Assembly: GCF_002354895.1 (NCBI RefSeq)
Contig: NZ_CP023439.1
Span: 2,356,001 to 2,420,000 of the forward strand
Length of the DNA stretch: 64,000 bases
Direction: 5' to 3'
Origin: Thauera sp. K11
GTDB taxonomy: Bacteria > Pseudomonadota > Gammaproteobacteria > Burkholderiales > Rhodocyclaceae
Within the stretch, counting starts at the first letter, position 1, and each line of letters opens with the position of its first letter. Below, piece by piece: positions 55,155 through 64,000 of this stretch. Position numbers and translations under genes: made by a program. The notes under the pieces are model-generated. The model did not search any database. It had not been told where the DNA came from and saw only the letters and a list, made by a program, of their open reading frames with translations.

Positions 55155-55836
55155 GATCCGCGCCGTCGCCGCGTGCGTCTGCGCGCTCGGCTTGCTCGCC
55201 GCAGGTATCGCGCTCGCCCAGGCGCCGCGCTGGCCTGATGCCAGCGACATCGGGCGGGCACAGAAGGCCCACCCCTTCCCGCAAGCCGATCGTCTCGGTG
55301 CGCAACCGGTGCCCGCGCCGCCGCGCGTGAACCTGCCTCCCGCTGCGGCACCCACCGACATCGAAGCGCTTGCCAGGTCTGGCGCGCGCCTTGGCAGCCC
55401 ATCCACGCAGACCACGGTTACGAGCCCGCTTCGCATCTTCATCACCCTGGAGATGCCACGCGCGAGCCTGCAGCTGCTGACCGATCAGGCCGCGCGCAGC
55501 GGCGCGGTCCTCGTGCTGCGGGGCCTGAAGGCGAACTCGATGCGCGAGACCCTCGCAGCCGTCTCCAGCCTGATCGGCGAGCGTCAGGTGGCGTGGGTGA
55601 TCGACCCCGAAGCCTTCGCACGCCATCGCATCGAACGCGCGCCGACCTTCGTTCTGAGTCTCGACGATCGCGCCGACACGGCGACGAGCTGCGGCACGGA
55701 CTGCCGCACGCCGCCGGCCTTCGTCAGCGTGTCGGGAGACGTGAGCCTCGACCACGCGCTGGACACGCTGGCCAGGCAGCGCCCCGAAGCTCGACCGCTG
55801 GTGGCGCCGCTGCTCGCGCGGCTGAAAGGCTCCTGA
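55138..55836 (+). CDS. trbC: TrbC-type pilus assembly protein
   Basis: Periplasmic F-type protein of 232 aa from a GTG at 55138. A signal peptide (to about residue 28) precedes a Pro-rich linker and a TrbC_Ftype thioredoxin-like domain (FITLEMPRASLQLLTDQA, ARSGAVLVLRGLKANS, SSLIGERQVAWVIDPEAF). Together with TraW it supports pilus assembly. It overlaps traU by 17 bases and is followed by traN. Confidence 0.9.
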   Translation: MPARTEIRAVAACVCALGLLAAGIALAQAPRWPDASDIGRAQKAHPFPQADRLGAQPVPAPPRVNLPPAAAPTDIEALARSGARLGSPSTQTTVTSPLRIFITLEMPRASLQLLTDQAARSGAVLVLRGLKANSMRETLAAVSSLIGERQVAWVIDPEAFARHRIERAPTFVLSLDDRADTATSCGTDCRTPPAFVSVSGDVSLDHALDTLARQRPEARPLVAPLLARLKGS

Positions 55837-55838
55837 GC

Positions 55839-56828
55839 ATGCGGCCCGCAAGTCGACTCACCGGCCAGCTCGTCGCGTTCGCGGCCACGCTGTTCGCAGC
55901 GCTGCCGTCCCTCTACGCGCAGTCGCCGCCAACGCAGGGTGAGGCCTTCGAGCAGGGCAAGGCACTCGGCCGGACTGGCAATGCCGCGGCCCGCGGCACC
56001 ATCAGCGGCAGCACGGCGCAGTCCACCGTTCCGAGCTACACCACCAATCCCCCGGAGGCGAGCTACTTCGGCAGCCCGGGGCTCGGCACCCAGGCCGCGG
56101 CACGAGCCGGTGCCTGCGCGAGCGGCCCCGCCGCCGATCCGTCCTGCACCGCCGTGCAGTTCTCGCAGACCAATCCGAGCCAACGGCCAAGCTTCAGCAT
56201 CGCGCCGACCGATCCCCTGCTCACCCGCGGTCGCGCGATCACCGCCGACCCGCAGGCCATCGCCGGAAACATCGCCGGCACCTACAGCGGCTGCGCCGTC
56301 CAGACCGTCACCACGCCCGACCGTTTCGAGACGGCGATCTGCCACCAGTACCGCACGCTGGAGACCCTCACCTGCGACAAGGTGCTGATCGTCACGCCGA
56401 TCCAGACGCCAGGCTGCTCCGCGGGCCAGTTCCTCACCCGCGTCACCGCCGACCCCTGCCCCGCCTGCATCGACTACCTGGCCTTCGACTTCAGCTGCGG
56501 GACCAACAGCTACACGATGCACGTCTTCACCATCGACAAGGGCAGTGGCCAAGTCTACATGGACCTCGGTTCGCAAGACGTCCCCGGCAGCCTGAACACG
56601 CAGATCCCGCAGACGCCGGGCCCGTCGCGGATCGACGGCTTCTTCTGCTACCAGACCTACTACAGCCAGAGCTGCGCCGGCCCCAACTGCACCATCGGCG
56701 CGTGGTTCTACAACCCCTGCCAGGGCACGAGCTACTACGGCGCCAACACCTTTGCGATGCCGACCACGGTCAGCTTCAGCGACACCTGGGACAACCAGTG
56801 CGCGACGCTGGAGGCGCGCTCGCAATGA
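55839..56828 (+). CDS. traN: TraN-like mating-pair stabilisation protein, N-terminal part
   Basis: Outer-membrane, cysteine-rich protein that stabilises mating pairs. This 329-aa product has a signal peptide (to about residue 27) and paired cysteines (CHQYRTLETLTCDK, DPCPACIDYLAFDFSC). Usual TraN of this family is one chain of 700-900 aa; here the part ends at 56828 and the next gene starts at once with its own signal peptide. Both open frames look clean, so the split seems natural rather than a sequencing frameshift. Confidence 0.8.
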   Translation: MRPASRLTGQLVAFAATLFAALPSLYAQSPPTQGEAFEQGKALGRTGNAAARGTISGSTAQSTVPSYTTNPPEASYFGSPGLGTQAAARAGACASGPAADPSCTAVQFSQTNPSQRPSFSIAPTDPLLTRGRAITADPQAIAGNIAGTYSGCAVQTVTTPDRFETAICHQYRTLETLTCDKVLIVTPIQTPGCSAGQFLTRVTADPCPACIDYLAFDFSCGTNSYTMHVFTIDKGSGQVYMDLGSQDVPGSLNTQIPQTPGPSRIDGFFCYQTYYSQSCAGPNCTIGAWFYNPCQGTSYYGANTFAMPTTVSFSDTWDNQCATLEARSQ

Positions 56829-58036
56829 GAGCCGCCCGGCGCTTCGAATGGATCGCCGGCGGCGCGCTGGCGCTCTGCCTGTTCGCGTCCGCACCCGCGA
56901 TAGCCGCCGACTGCTACCAGACCGCGGAGACCTGTGTCGAAGGCCCCGAGACCCGCACCATCGGCGGCTACCCGGTGCAACGGGACTGCTGGCGCTACCG
57001 CGCGTCCTACACCTGTGTCTCGCAGAACAGCACGGACGACTGCCAGCCCTTGCGCGACCGTGGCTGCAGCCAGGTCGACTCGCGCTGCATGGACACGAAC
57101 CCCCAGGGCGCCTGCATGCTCTACGAGCAGACCTGGCAGTGCCGCGTCGCCACGGGCACCACCTCGACGGTGACCAACTGCGGCGGGCAGCAGTTCTGCC
57201 TGGACGGGCGCTGCTTCGACACCGGGTACGCGCCGGACGCGGACTTCGCGCGTGCCGTTGCCGGACTGGAAGCGCAGCGCGAAGCCGGTCGCTACCTGGA
57301 CCCGAACACGCTGGAAGTGTTCAAGGGCTACGACAACCGCTGCCGCAAGAAGCTCTTCGGTCTGGTGAACTGCTGCAAGGGCGGCGGCACCGACGGTTCG
57401 CTCTTCTCCACCTTCAGCCTGATCACCGGCGCCGGCGGCCAGGCCATCGGCGCCATCGGTTCGAGCTACACCTACGACGCCCTCTTCACGGCCGATGCGC
57501 CCGACCTCGTGATCGCCGGCTTCGAGGCGCTGTTCGGTGCCGGCGGCGGCTCCTCCGCTCTCGCCGGGCTGATCGCCGGCGACCTGTCGGTGGGCTCCTT
57601 CGTGACCTCGCTGGTGCCGGGCCCGTGGACGATCGCGATGCTCGCGATCCAGCTCTCGGGACTGCTGTCCTGCGAGGATGCCGAGCAGGTCCTCGCGATG
57701 AAGCGCGACAACCGCCTGTGCCACGGCGTCGGCAGCTACTGCTCGGCACGACTGCCGATCATCCGCACCTGCATCGAGACCACCGAGACCTACTGCTGCT
57801 TCAACTCGCGCCTGTCGCGCATCATCAACGAACAGGGTCGCGCGCAACTCGGCCGCGGCTGGGGCGGCGCCCAGGGCCCCGACTGCAGCGGCTTCGCACT
57901 CGCGCAGCTCCAGGCGCTGGACTTCTCGCGCATGGACCTCAGCGAGTTCTACGCGGAGATCGCGCCCACGCTGCCCAACCTCGGCGACCTGCAGCAGCGT
58001 GCCCAGCAGAAGGTCAACAGCTACTTCGGCCCATGA
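56825..58036 (+). CDS. traN: TraN-like mating-pair stabilisation protein, C-terminal part
   Basis: A 403-aa cysteine-rich protein with its own signal peptide (ends near APAIAADC, residue 28). The CWRYRASYTC, DRGCSQVDSRCM and ETTETYCCFNSRLSRIINEQ segments are typical of the C-terminal half of TraN, and the Gly/Ala-rich hydrophobic middle (about 195-280) may contact the membrane. The ATG overlaps the previous stop. The two parts may form a heterodimer in place of one TraN chain. Confidence 0.8.
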   Translation: MRAARRFEWIAGGALALCLFASAPAIAADCYQTAETCVEGPETRTIGGYPVQRDCWRYRASYTCVSQNSTDDCQPLRDRGCSQVDSRCMDTNPQGACMLYEQTWQCRVATGTTSTVTNCGGQQFCLDGRCFDTGYAPDADFARAVAGLEAQREAGRYLDPNTLEVFKGYDNRCRKKLFGLVNCCKGGGTDGSLFSTFSLITGAGGQAIGAIGSSYTYDALFTADAPDLVIAGFEALFGAGGGSSALAGLIAGDLSVGSFVTSLVPGPWTIAMLAIQLSGLLSCEDAEQVLAMKRDNRLCHGVGSYCSARLPIIRTCIETTETYCCFNSRLSRIINEQGRAQLGRGWGGAQGPDCSGFALAQLQALDFSRMDLSEFYAEIAPTLPNLGDLQQRAQQKVNSYFGP

Positions 58037-58431
58037 CCTTCATCACTGCGATCCCGACCATCCCGTCGCGTCTACCCGCGCTCGCAGCGGTCCTGTTCGG
58101 CGCGCTGCTCGCCGTGCCGAGCCAGGCACAGACGACACAGCGCATTCCTGTCTCGGAGATCAAGCCGCTGCTGGCGCTCGCCGCCGAGCGCGGCGCCGCG
58201 CATGGGGTGCTCATAGGCCCCAGCGCCGAGTACATGCGTCGCCGCTTCGATGCCACCGCGCCCATCGAGATCGACGTGGCGACCTTGCACGCCCTGCCCC
58301 AGCCCGGCTGCGCGAGGCTCGAAGTCACCACGCGCCAGCGCGACGTGCTGGAGCAAGGCAAGCGCTCCGATCAGGAACTGCGCTGGCAGGTGAGCTTCTG
58401 CCGGGACGGCAGTTTTCCGGAGAAGCGGTAG
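58033..58431 (+). CDS. small secreted protein of the transfer operon, unknown function
   Basis: I do not recognise this 132-aa product. It has a signal peptide (to about residue 33, ending PSQAQ) and a short mature domain with two cysteines (PQPGCARLEV and VSFCRDGSF) that could form a disulfide. It overlaps traN by 4 bases and abuts traF, so it belongs to the operon. It may be a chaperone or assembly factor for TraN; that is a guess. Confidence 0.75.
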   Translation: MTFITAIPTIPSRLPALAAVLFGALLAVPSQAQTTQRIPVSEIKPLLALAAERGAAHGVLIGPSAEYMRRRFDATAPIEIDVATLHALPQPGCARLEVTTRQRDVLEQGKRSDQELRWQVSFCRDGSFPEKR

Positions 58432-59280
58432 ATGCGTGCGAAGCCTCCGACGACCTGCAGGACCGCGCGAATCGCCGCCGCGCTGCTGGTCATGGCCACG
58501 GCGCTTCCCTCCCCCACGTCGTGGGCGCAAGGCGCGAACGATGCCACGAAGGCGGTCGCCGCCGACCCACAAGACGCCGCGTACTGGCTGCGCAACCGCG
58601 AAGGCTGGTTCTGGTACCGCGACCCGCCCGCCGCAGTCCGGCGGCCGGCACCGCCGGCACCGAAGCCGCCGCGCGAGCTGGCCGACTTCGAAGCGATGCA
58701 GAGGCGGCTGGAGGACCTGAAGCGCGTTGCCGTCATGAACCCCACCGACGCCAACCTGACGGCCTACATGCGCTACCAGCGCATGGTCATGAACAAGTCC
58801 GAGCACTTCGCCGAGCGCTGGCAGCGCCTGGTGTGGACCGTGCCTGATCTCGACTACGGCCTGAGCGGACGGCCCACCAACGGAATGGCGATCAACGTCT
58901 TCGATGAGCAGCAGCGCGAGCGGCAGGCGCAGACCATCAAGAGCCTGGCCGCCACGCACGGGCTCATCTTCGTGTTCCGCGGCGACTGTCCGCATTGCCA
59001 CCGCTTTGCGCCGATCCTGAAGCGCTTCGAGGAGGAGTTCGGGTTCACCGTGCTCGCGATCAGCATGGACGGCCGCGCCATCCCCGAGTACCCGACCGCC
59101 CGGCCCGACAACGGCATGGCCGCGCGCCTGAATGCGACGGCGGTGCCGGCGCTCTACCTCACCGCGCCCGCCACCCGCGAGATCCGCCCGGTGGGCTTCG
59201 GCGTGATGTCGATGACCGACCTGGTCGAGCGCATCGCCGCACTCGCGCAAGACGCTCCCGCCGGCGCCCGCCAGCCCTGA
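58432..59280 (+). CDS. traF: conjugal transfer protein TraF, thioredoxin-like
   Basis: Periplasmic pilus assembly protein of the F-type TraF family, 282 aa. After a signal peptide (to about residue 32) comes a helical region and a thioredoxin fold with a CPHC active site (FRGDCPHCHRFAPILK) and a cis-Pro loop near TAVPALYLTA. F-plasmid TraF lacks the CxxC, so this copy may keep redox activity. It is followed 10 bases later by traH. Confidence 0.9.
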   Translation: MRAKPPTTCRTARIAAALLVMATALPSPTSWAQGANDATKAVAADPQDAAYWLRNREGWFWYRDPPAAVRRPAPPAPKPPRELADFEAMQRRLEDLKRVAVMNPTDANLTAYMRYQRMVMNKSEHFAERWQRLVWTVPDLDYGLSGRPTNGMAINVFDEQQRERQAQTIKSLAATHGLIFVFRGDCPHCHRFAPILKRFEEEFGFTVLAISMDGRAIPEYPTARPDNGMAARLNATAVPALYLTAPATREIRPVGFGVMSMTDLVERIAALAQDAPAGARQP

Positions 59281-59290
59281 GGACCCGACC

Positions 59291-60763
59291 ATGGCACGCC
59301 AACCGAACGATCGCCCGGCCCGACCCCTCGGCAGACGCCTGATCGCCAGCCTGCTCGCCGTGACGTTGGCCACCACACCGCTGGTGAGTCACCCCGCCGA
59401 CCTGAACGCCGAGATGCAGGCGATGTTCAACGACCTGGGCGCGCTGGGCAACGTCACCACGCCGGGCGCATTCCGCGGCCAGGCGATGAACCTCTACACC
59501 GGCGGCAGCCTGATGATGCGCGCCCCGGGCCGCAACTATCCGCTGGCCACCGTGCAACTGCCCAGCCTGCGGGCCGGCTGCGGCGGTATCGACATCTACG
59601 GCGGTGCGTTCTCCTTCATCAACAAGCAGCAGTTCATCGCCCTGCTGCAGAACATTGGTGCCAACGCCGTCGGCTACGCCTTCAAGCTCGCGCTGCAGTC
59701 GATCTCGCCCGACATCGACAAGCTGCTGACCGAGCTGCAGGACCAGATCAACAAGATCAACGCGATGAACATCAACTCCTGCGAAGCCGCGCAGGCGCTG
59801 GTGAACGGCGTGGTGGGCGAGTACGACAACTCGGTGATGAGCGGCTGCGCCAACATCTCCCAGTACCTCGGCAGCGTTTCCGACCGGGCTGAGGCCCGGC
59901 TCACCTGCGCCAGCAACGCGCCCGCTGTCGTGAAGACCGCCGCCAACAGCGCCGACCCAAACGTGCGCAATGCCACCTTCGTCAAGGGCAATGTCACCTG
60001 GCTCGCGCTCAACCAGGTGGGCGGCAGCATCAGCCAGCAGGAGAAGGAGCTGATCATGAGCGTGATCGGCACCGTGATCCTGTACCCGCCCGCCGACGAC
60101 GGCAGCGGCGCGACGCCGCGCTACGCCGAGCCCACCATCGTGGGCCTGCGCGACCTGCTGCTCGGCCGCGGCGTCTCGGCCACGGAGGGAAACGTCGACA
60201 TCGAGGTGTACGTCTGCGACGAGCCCGCGGAGTGCCTGAACCCGACGCGCGCCACCGTCTCGGCCAAGCCCTTCACACGCCTGGTGTCGGAGCGGCTGCG
60301 CCGCATGTCGGACAACATCGCCACGCGCAGCCCGCAGGCGCCGGCCGACATCGGCTTCGTCAACAACACCACCGAGCCGGTCTACAAGATGCTGTCTGTG
60401 GCCAACGCCGTGCCGGGATCGAGCACCGCCGAGACGCTGATCGAGACCTACAAGGACGTGATCGCGCTCGACTACGCGGAGACTTTCCTCAATCGCGCCA
60501 TCCGTCAGGCCATGCGTGCCCTGTCGCAGGCGCTCAAGCGCACCGGCGTCGAGCAGCAGTACATCGACGCGATCCGAGCAAACGCCCAGGAGGCCCAGCG
60601 CCAGCTCCTGGCCGAGAAGCAGGCCGCCTATGCCAAGGTGCGCTCGGTCTCCTCGATGACCCAGGATCTGCAGACGCTGGAGCGCCAGCTCTGGAGCTCG
60701 ATGCCCTCGTCGGTGAAGTCGATGCTCGACTTCAGCGCCAGCAGCGGCGCCCGCGGCTCCTGA
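59291..60763 (+). CDS. traH: conjugal transfer protein TraH
   Basis: Periplasmic F-type pilus assembly protein, 490 aa. A signal peptide (to about residue 37) is followed by MFNDLGALGNVTTPGAFRGQ, the characteristic TraH start, then LPSLRAGCGGIDIYGGAFSF and coiled-coil segments at the C-terminus (AQRQLLAEKQAAYAKVR). Good length match. It lies between traF and traG. Confidence 0.93.
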   Translation: MARQPNDRPARPLGRRLIASLLAVTLATTPLVSHPADLNAEMQAMFNDLGALGNVTTPGAFRGQAMNLYTGGSLMMRAPGRNYPLATVQLPSLRAGCGGIDIYGGAFSFINKQQFIALLQNIGANAVGYAFKLALQSISPDIDKLLTELQDQINKINAMNINSCEAAQALVNGVVGEYDNSVMSGCANISQYLGSVSDRAEARLTCASNAPAVVKTAANSADPNVRNATFVKGNVTWLALNQVGGSISQQEKELIMSVIGTVILYPPADDGSGATPRYAEPTIVGLRDLLLGRGVSATEGNVDIEVYVCDEPAECLNPTRATVSAKPFTRLVSERLRRMSDNIATRSPQAPADIGFVNNTTEPVYKMLSVANAVPGSSTAETLIETYKDVIALDYAETFLNRAIRQAMRALSQALKRTGVEQQYIDAIRANAQEAQRQLLAEKQAAYAKVRSVSSMTQDLQTLERQLWSSMPSSVKSMLDFSASSGARGS

Positions 60764-60790
60764 GTCCGGGCACGAGCCGCTCGCGCCCGC

Positions 60791-63733
60791 ATGTTCGAGA
60801 TCTACGCCTACGGCAACGTCGACACCCTGACGGGCGTCTTCAACGCGATCGCCGCCATCATGGGCGGGGCCGACTACTTCGGCCTCATCAAGGCGATCGC
60901 CATCACCGGCGTGCTGGTGGCAGCCTTCGCCGGACTCTTCACGCCGGGCAAGTTCCACGGCTGGGGCTGGCTGATGGGCTTCCTGCTCGTCTACTACGCG
61001 CTCTTCCTGCCCAAGTCGACCGTGGTGATCGTCGACAAGCTCGGCAGCCAGCCGCCGGTGGCCGTGGGCAACGTGCCAATCGGCGTCGCCTTCTTCGGGC
61101 ACGCCACCAGCAAGGTCGGCGACGTGATGACGCGGTTCTTCGAGACCGCCTTCCAGGTCATCCCGGCCACCAATGCGCAGCTACCGGGCGAGCTCGCGTA
61201 CCAGAAGAACGGCGTGATGTTCGGCAACCGCCTGATCCAGGCCTCCCGCGCAGCGAACGTTGCCGACCCGCAGTTGCGCACCGACCTCATCGCGTTCGTT
61301 CACAACTGCACCGTCTACGACCTGCAGGACGGCACGATCGACCCGGCCGCCTTCGCGCGCAGCACCGACATTTGGTCGCTGATGGGCACGCCCAACCCGG
61401 CGCGCTTCACCACCTACGGCAACCCGGTGCAGGTCGACACCTGTCCGAACGCCTACACCTACCTCGCCGCCCGCCTGCCGGCCGAAGTGGCGCACGCAAG
61501 ATCGATCCTCGCCTTCCAGCTGAACCCCACGCTGGAGCCGGCCGCCGCCCTCACGGCCATCGACGCGCAGATCGAGCAGGCCTACTACAAGACGAAGATC
61601 GCCACCGCGGCCCAGGGCGCCGCGGACCTGCTGCGCCAGAACATCATGATCAACCTGGTGCAGGACAGCCGCAGCCTCGCCGGCCAGAAGCTCAACGACC
61701 CGGCCGCGCTGATGATCGCCACCGCGCGCGCCAACGCCACCGCGTCGGTGAACTCCGCGTTCCTCACCATGGGCAAGATCGCTGAACAGGCGCTGCCGCT
61801 GGTCAGGAACGTGATCGAAGCCGTCATCTACGCGGTGTTCCCGTTCGTGTTCCTGTTGTTCCTGCTGGCACAGGGCCGCGGCCTCGCGATGGCCATCAAG
61901 AGCTTTGCGATGAGCCTGGTGTGGATCCAGCTCTGGCCTCCGCTCTACGCGATCCTCAACTACGTGGCCACGCTGGCCAGCGCGCGCAACCTCGAAGCCG
62001 CGGCGAAGATGGGAACGGCCGCCCAGGGCTTGGCGCTCGAAACCGCCGCCAGCATCTACAGCGGCGCGGTCTCCGACCAGGCCATCGCCGGCTACATGGT
62101 GATCTCGATCCCCATCATCGCCACCGCCATCATCAAGGGCGGCGAAGTCGCGTTCCAGGCGGTGACCGGCGTCGGCGCTGTCCAGTCGGCGGCATCCAGC
62201 GAAGCCGCAGCCACTTCGAAGGGCAGCATCACCCAGAACGCGGTCTCGATGGATCAGCAACAGCTGGCTCCCACACGATCGTCCGCCTTCATGTCGACCA
62301 CCAGCGATGCCTACGGCACCACTATCCAGGGCAGCGGCCCGGATGCCGGCGTGTTCCGCTACCAGGCCAGTCTGAGCCGGCTGGCCAGCACGTTCACCTT
62401 TAGCGAACGGCAGGCGAACGCCTTGGGCGAGAGCGCGCGCGAAGCCGAGACGCTGGCGCGCACCGAGCGCGAGGCCATGCAGCGCAGCCAGGCCACGGCG
62501 CTGAGCCGAGCACTCGGCATCCAGGAAAGTTACGAGCGCTCGCAGCAGAGATCGGGCGCCACGAGCACGTCCGACGGCGGCTCGACCAGCACGCAGTTCC
62601 AGACTCTCAACTCGGTGGCCCGCGACGTGAATCGCCGGCTGGGCCTGAGCGACGACTCCACCGTCGGCAAGACCGTCACGGCCGCGGCTTCGATCGGCGC
62701 GAAGATTCCCTTGACGGAAATTGGTGCCGACGCCAGGGCCGAAGGCCGAGCTGTCGATCAGCAGATGCTTCAGAGCGCCTACGACTTCGCACGCAGAGCG
62801 GTCGAGAACGCGCAGCTCACGGAGGCGAGCGCGCTGATCAAGGACTTCCGCGCCTCGGAGGCCTATCAATGGGCCCGCGGGAATCGCACGACGTCCACCG
62901 CCGACTACGACTCGTCCTTCCGTGAAGCCAGCGAGCGGCAGACTTCCAGCGATAGCGCCTATGGTCGTGCGCGCGAACTTGCCCGCACCGCGCAGTTCAT
63001 GCGCGAATGGAGCAGCGGCACGCAGACCGACTTCACCAACTACGCGGCGCGGCGTCTCGCCGAGCGCGGGTTGTTGCGCGAGGAAGACCCGATCAAGTTG
63101 CAGCGCGCGGTAACCGAGATCGCCTACTCCTACGCCCGCGGCGGAAGCTCGGCAACGGGCTACGTGCCCAGCGACAGTCCGCTCGGTCCGTCGCGGCCGC
63201 TACCGGAAGCCATGGGCTGGCCCGATTCAACGCTCAGGGAGCAGTACGACGACAGTGCGCGCACGGCGGACGGCAGCACGCTCCGCCAACAGAGCGCGAC
63301 CAACGAAGCCGAGATCCGCGCGCGCCAGACTCGACAGCGTGCCGTTCCCGGCCAACCCGTGGCCAATGACGTGTCCGGCCGCGCCAGCGTCGGCGAGGCC
63401 GAAGCAAGAAACAGGATCGTCAAGGGTCGCACCCAGCTCGCGCAGGACGCCGGAACACTCAGCGAGGACTACAAGGCCTCGGTGCGAGCGGGCAAGATCA
63501 GCCGCAACCACGGCGGGAACCGAGCGGTCTGGGATACGGTCGGCGCCAACGCGAGTCAGCCCAACCTCGGCACACCGCCCAAGGTCGAGCCGATCGGCGA
63601 ATGGCACTTCGGCAAAGATGGCGTGCCCGTGATGGGCCCGCCGCCGAACCCCGAGACCCCAGCGAAGCCGGCCACGGCAGAAACCGACGGTCGCCCACGA
63701 ACCGACCAGGGCGGCAAGCCCGGCAAGCGCTGA
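60791..63733 (+). CDS. traG: conjugal transfer protein TraG
   Basis: Large inner-membrane protein for pilus assembly and mating-pair stabilisation, 980 aa. Starting MFEIYAYGNVDTLTGVFNAI, the N-terminal half has several hydrophobic segments (about 35-80, 345-365, 375-395, 425-455). The C-terminal half is a long, soluble, Ser/Gln/Ala-rich region with coiled-coil potential (FSERQANALGESAREAETLA), as in TraG of ICEs; this region can enter the recipient in F-type systems. It ends the transfer block. Confidence 0.93.
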   Translation: MFEIYAYGNVDTLTGVFNAIAAIMGGADYFGLIKAIAITGVLVAAFAGLFTPGKFHGWGWLMGFLLVYYALFLPKSTVVIVDKLGSQPPVAVGNVPIGVAFFGHATSKVGDVMTRFFETAFQVIPATNAQLPGELAYQKNGVMFGNRLIQASRAANVADPQLRTDLIAFVHNCTVYDLQDGTIDPAAFARSTDIWSLMGTPNPARFTTYGNPVQVDTCPNAYTYLAARLPAEVAHARSILAFQLNPTLEPAAALTAIDAQIEQAYYKTKIATAAQGAADLLRQNIMINLVQDSRSLAGQKLNDPAALMIATARANATASVNSAFLTMGKIAEQALPLVRNVIEAVIYAVFPFVFLLFLLAQGRGLAMAIKSFAMSLVWIQLWPPLYAILNYVATLASARNLEAAAKMGTAAQGLALETAASIYSGAVSDQAIAGYMVISIPIIATAIIKGGEVAFQAVTGVGAVQSAASSEAAATSKGSITQNAVSMDQQQLAPTRSSAFMSTTSDAYGTTIQGSGPDAGVFRYQASLSRLASTFTFSERQANALGESAREAETLARTEREAMQRSQATALSRALGIQESYERSQQRSGATSTSDGGSTSTQFQTLNSVARDVNRRLGLSDDSTVGKTVTAAASIGAKIPLTEIGADARAEGRAVDQQMLQSAYDFARRAVENAQLTEASALIKDFRASEAYQWARGNRTTSTADYDSSFREASERQTSSDSAYGRARELARTAQFMREWSSGTQTDFTNYAARRLAERGLLREEDPIKLQRAVTEIAYSYARGGSSATGYVPSDSPLGPSRPLPEAMGWPDSTLREQYDDSARTADGSTLRQQSATNEAEIRARQTRQRAVPGQPVANDVSGRASVGEAEARNRIVKGRTQLAQDAGTLSEDYKASVRAGKISRNHGGNRAVWDTVGANASQPNLGTPPKVEPIGEWHFGKDGVPVMGPPPNPETPAKPATAETDGRPRTDQGGKPGKR

Positions 63734-63734
63734 G

Positions 63735-63998
63735 CTAATCGCCGGTTCGATCCCTGAACGCGCCGACCTCGAGGCTCCCGAGGCCGTTGCGCGTCATGTA
63801 GCCCGGCGCGTCATTCCTCAATCGACCCGCCGAATCGCGGGCGGCCGATCGCGCCGGCCCCAGTTCGTCGTCGCCTTCCTGACCCGCGCCCGATTCAACG
63901 GGCGCGCGCGCGTCGTCTGCGGGCAGCCCGACGGCAAAGGCTGCGCTGATCTGCGTGCGCAGGCTGCCGAAGAAGTCGGACCACCGGTTTCGGAGCGA
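63735..63998 (-). CDS. 3' end of an unrecognised minus-strand gene
   Basis: A frame open for 87 codons runs from the right window edge and stops at 63735, one base after the traG stop (tail to tail). The visible part starts SLRNRWSDFFGSLRTQISAA and is acidic and Gly/Ala-rich toward the end. Similar ICEs place a small hypothetical gene in this position, but I cannot name it. The start lies outside the window. Confidence 0.5.
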   Translation of the reverse strand, partial: SLRNRWSDFFGSLRTQISAAFAVGLPADDARAPVESGAGQEGDDELGPARSAARDSAGRLRNDAPGYMTRNGLGSLEVGAFRDRTGD

Positions 63999-64000
63999 TC

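Overview
The window looks like a high-GC betaproteobacterial chromosome, probably Rhodocyclales (Azoarcus/Thauera-like). The evidence is the secG-tpiA-tRNA-Leu(GAG)-nuoABCDEFGH arrangement, the fused-style pstSCAB operon and the overall codon style; this placement is inference from gene content, not from a phylogeny. About 18 kb of core genes on the left is followed by a mosaic of integrative and conjugative element (ICE) sequence that runs to the right edge.

Core part (1-18.6 kb). On the minus strand: tpiA, secG, tRNA-Leu and the complex I operon nuoA to nuoH (nuoH cut by the window edge), with rpsT and a DUF72 gene further upstream. On the plus strand: one very large repair protein that fuses an endonuclease Q-like PHP/zinc-finger module to a UvrD-type helicase. 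On the minus strand again: pstSCAB (phosphate uptake) with a candidate Pho box. Two complementary pieces of one IS91-like transposase sit at the two ends of the pst block in opposite orientation, as expected if the block had been inverted.

Accessory part 1 (19-32.8 kb). A unit bounded by two direct copies of a 550-bp att-like sequence. It carries higBA, an alpha-solenoid protein, a PIN-domain/XRE-ImmA pair and, divergent from that pair, a four-gene CBASS anti-phage operon (YdjM-like membrane protein, CD-NTase, E2-like protein, patatin phospholipase). Then come an intact DUF4400 ICE gene, a traD tail cut by an IS256-family element, an integrase, and truncated DUF932 and IS1380 pieces. I read this as the deleted remains of a first ICE.

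Accessory part 2 (32.8-64 kb). A second, much more complete ICE in the same orientation. Next to its att-like end lies a minus-strand defence operon: XRE regulator, ietA (AAA ATPase), ietS (subtilase), a membrane-anchored coiled-coil/SH3 protein and a large PD-(D/E)XK-nuclease protein. Then come DUF4400, TraD (coupling protein) and a MobH-type TraI relaxase on the minus strand, and on the plus strand the F-type mating-pair/T4SS operon: lytic transglycosylase, TraA, L, E, K, B, DsbC-like, V, C, TrbI, TraF peptidase, W, U, TrbC, a split TraN, a small secreted protein, TraF (thioredoxin-like), TraH and TraG.

The main new points: (i) both ICE copies carry different anti-phage systems in the same slot between the att-like end and DUF4400; (ii) the att-like ends share an array of TTACCGTCA repeats with conserved spacing around an 18-bp identical core; (iii) the CBASS operon faces a single-chain XRE-ImmA regulator across an inverted-repeat operator, suggesting CapH/CapP-like control; (iv) ietAS is extended by two downstream genes whose role I do not know.
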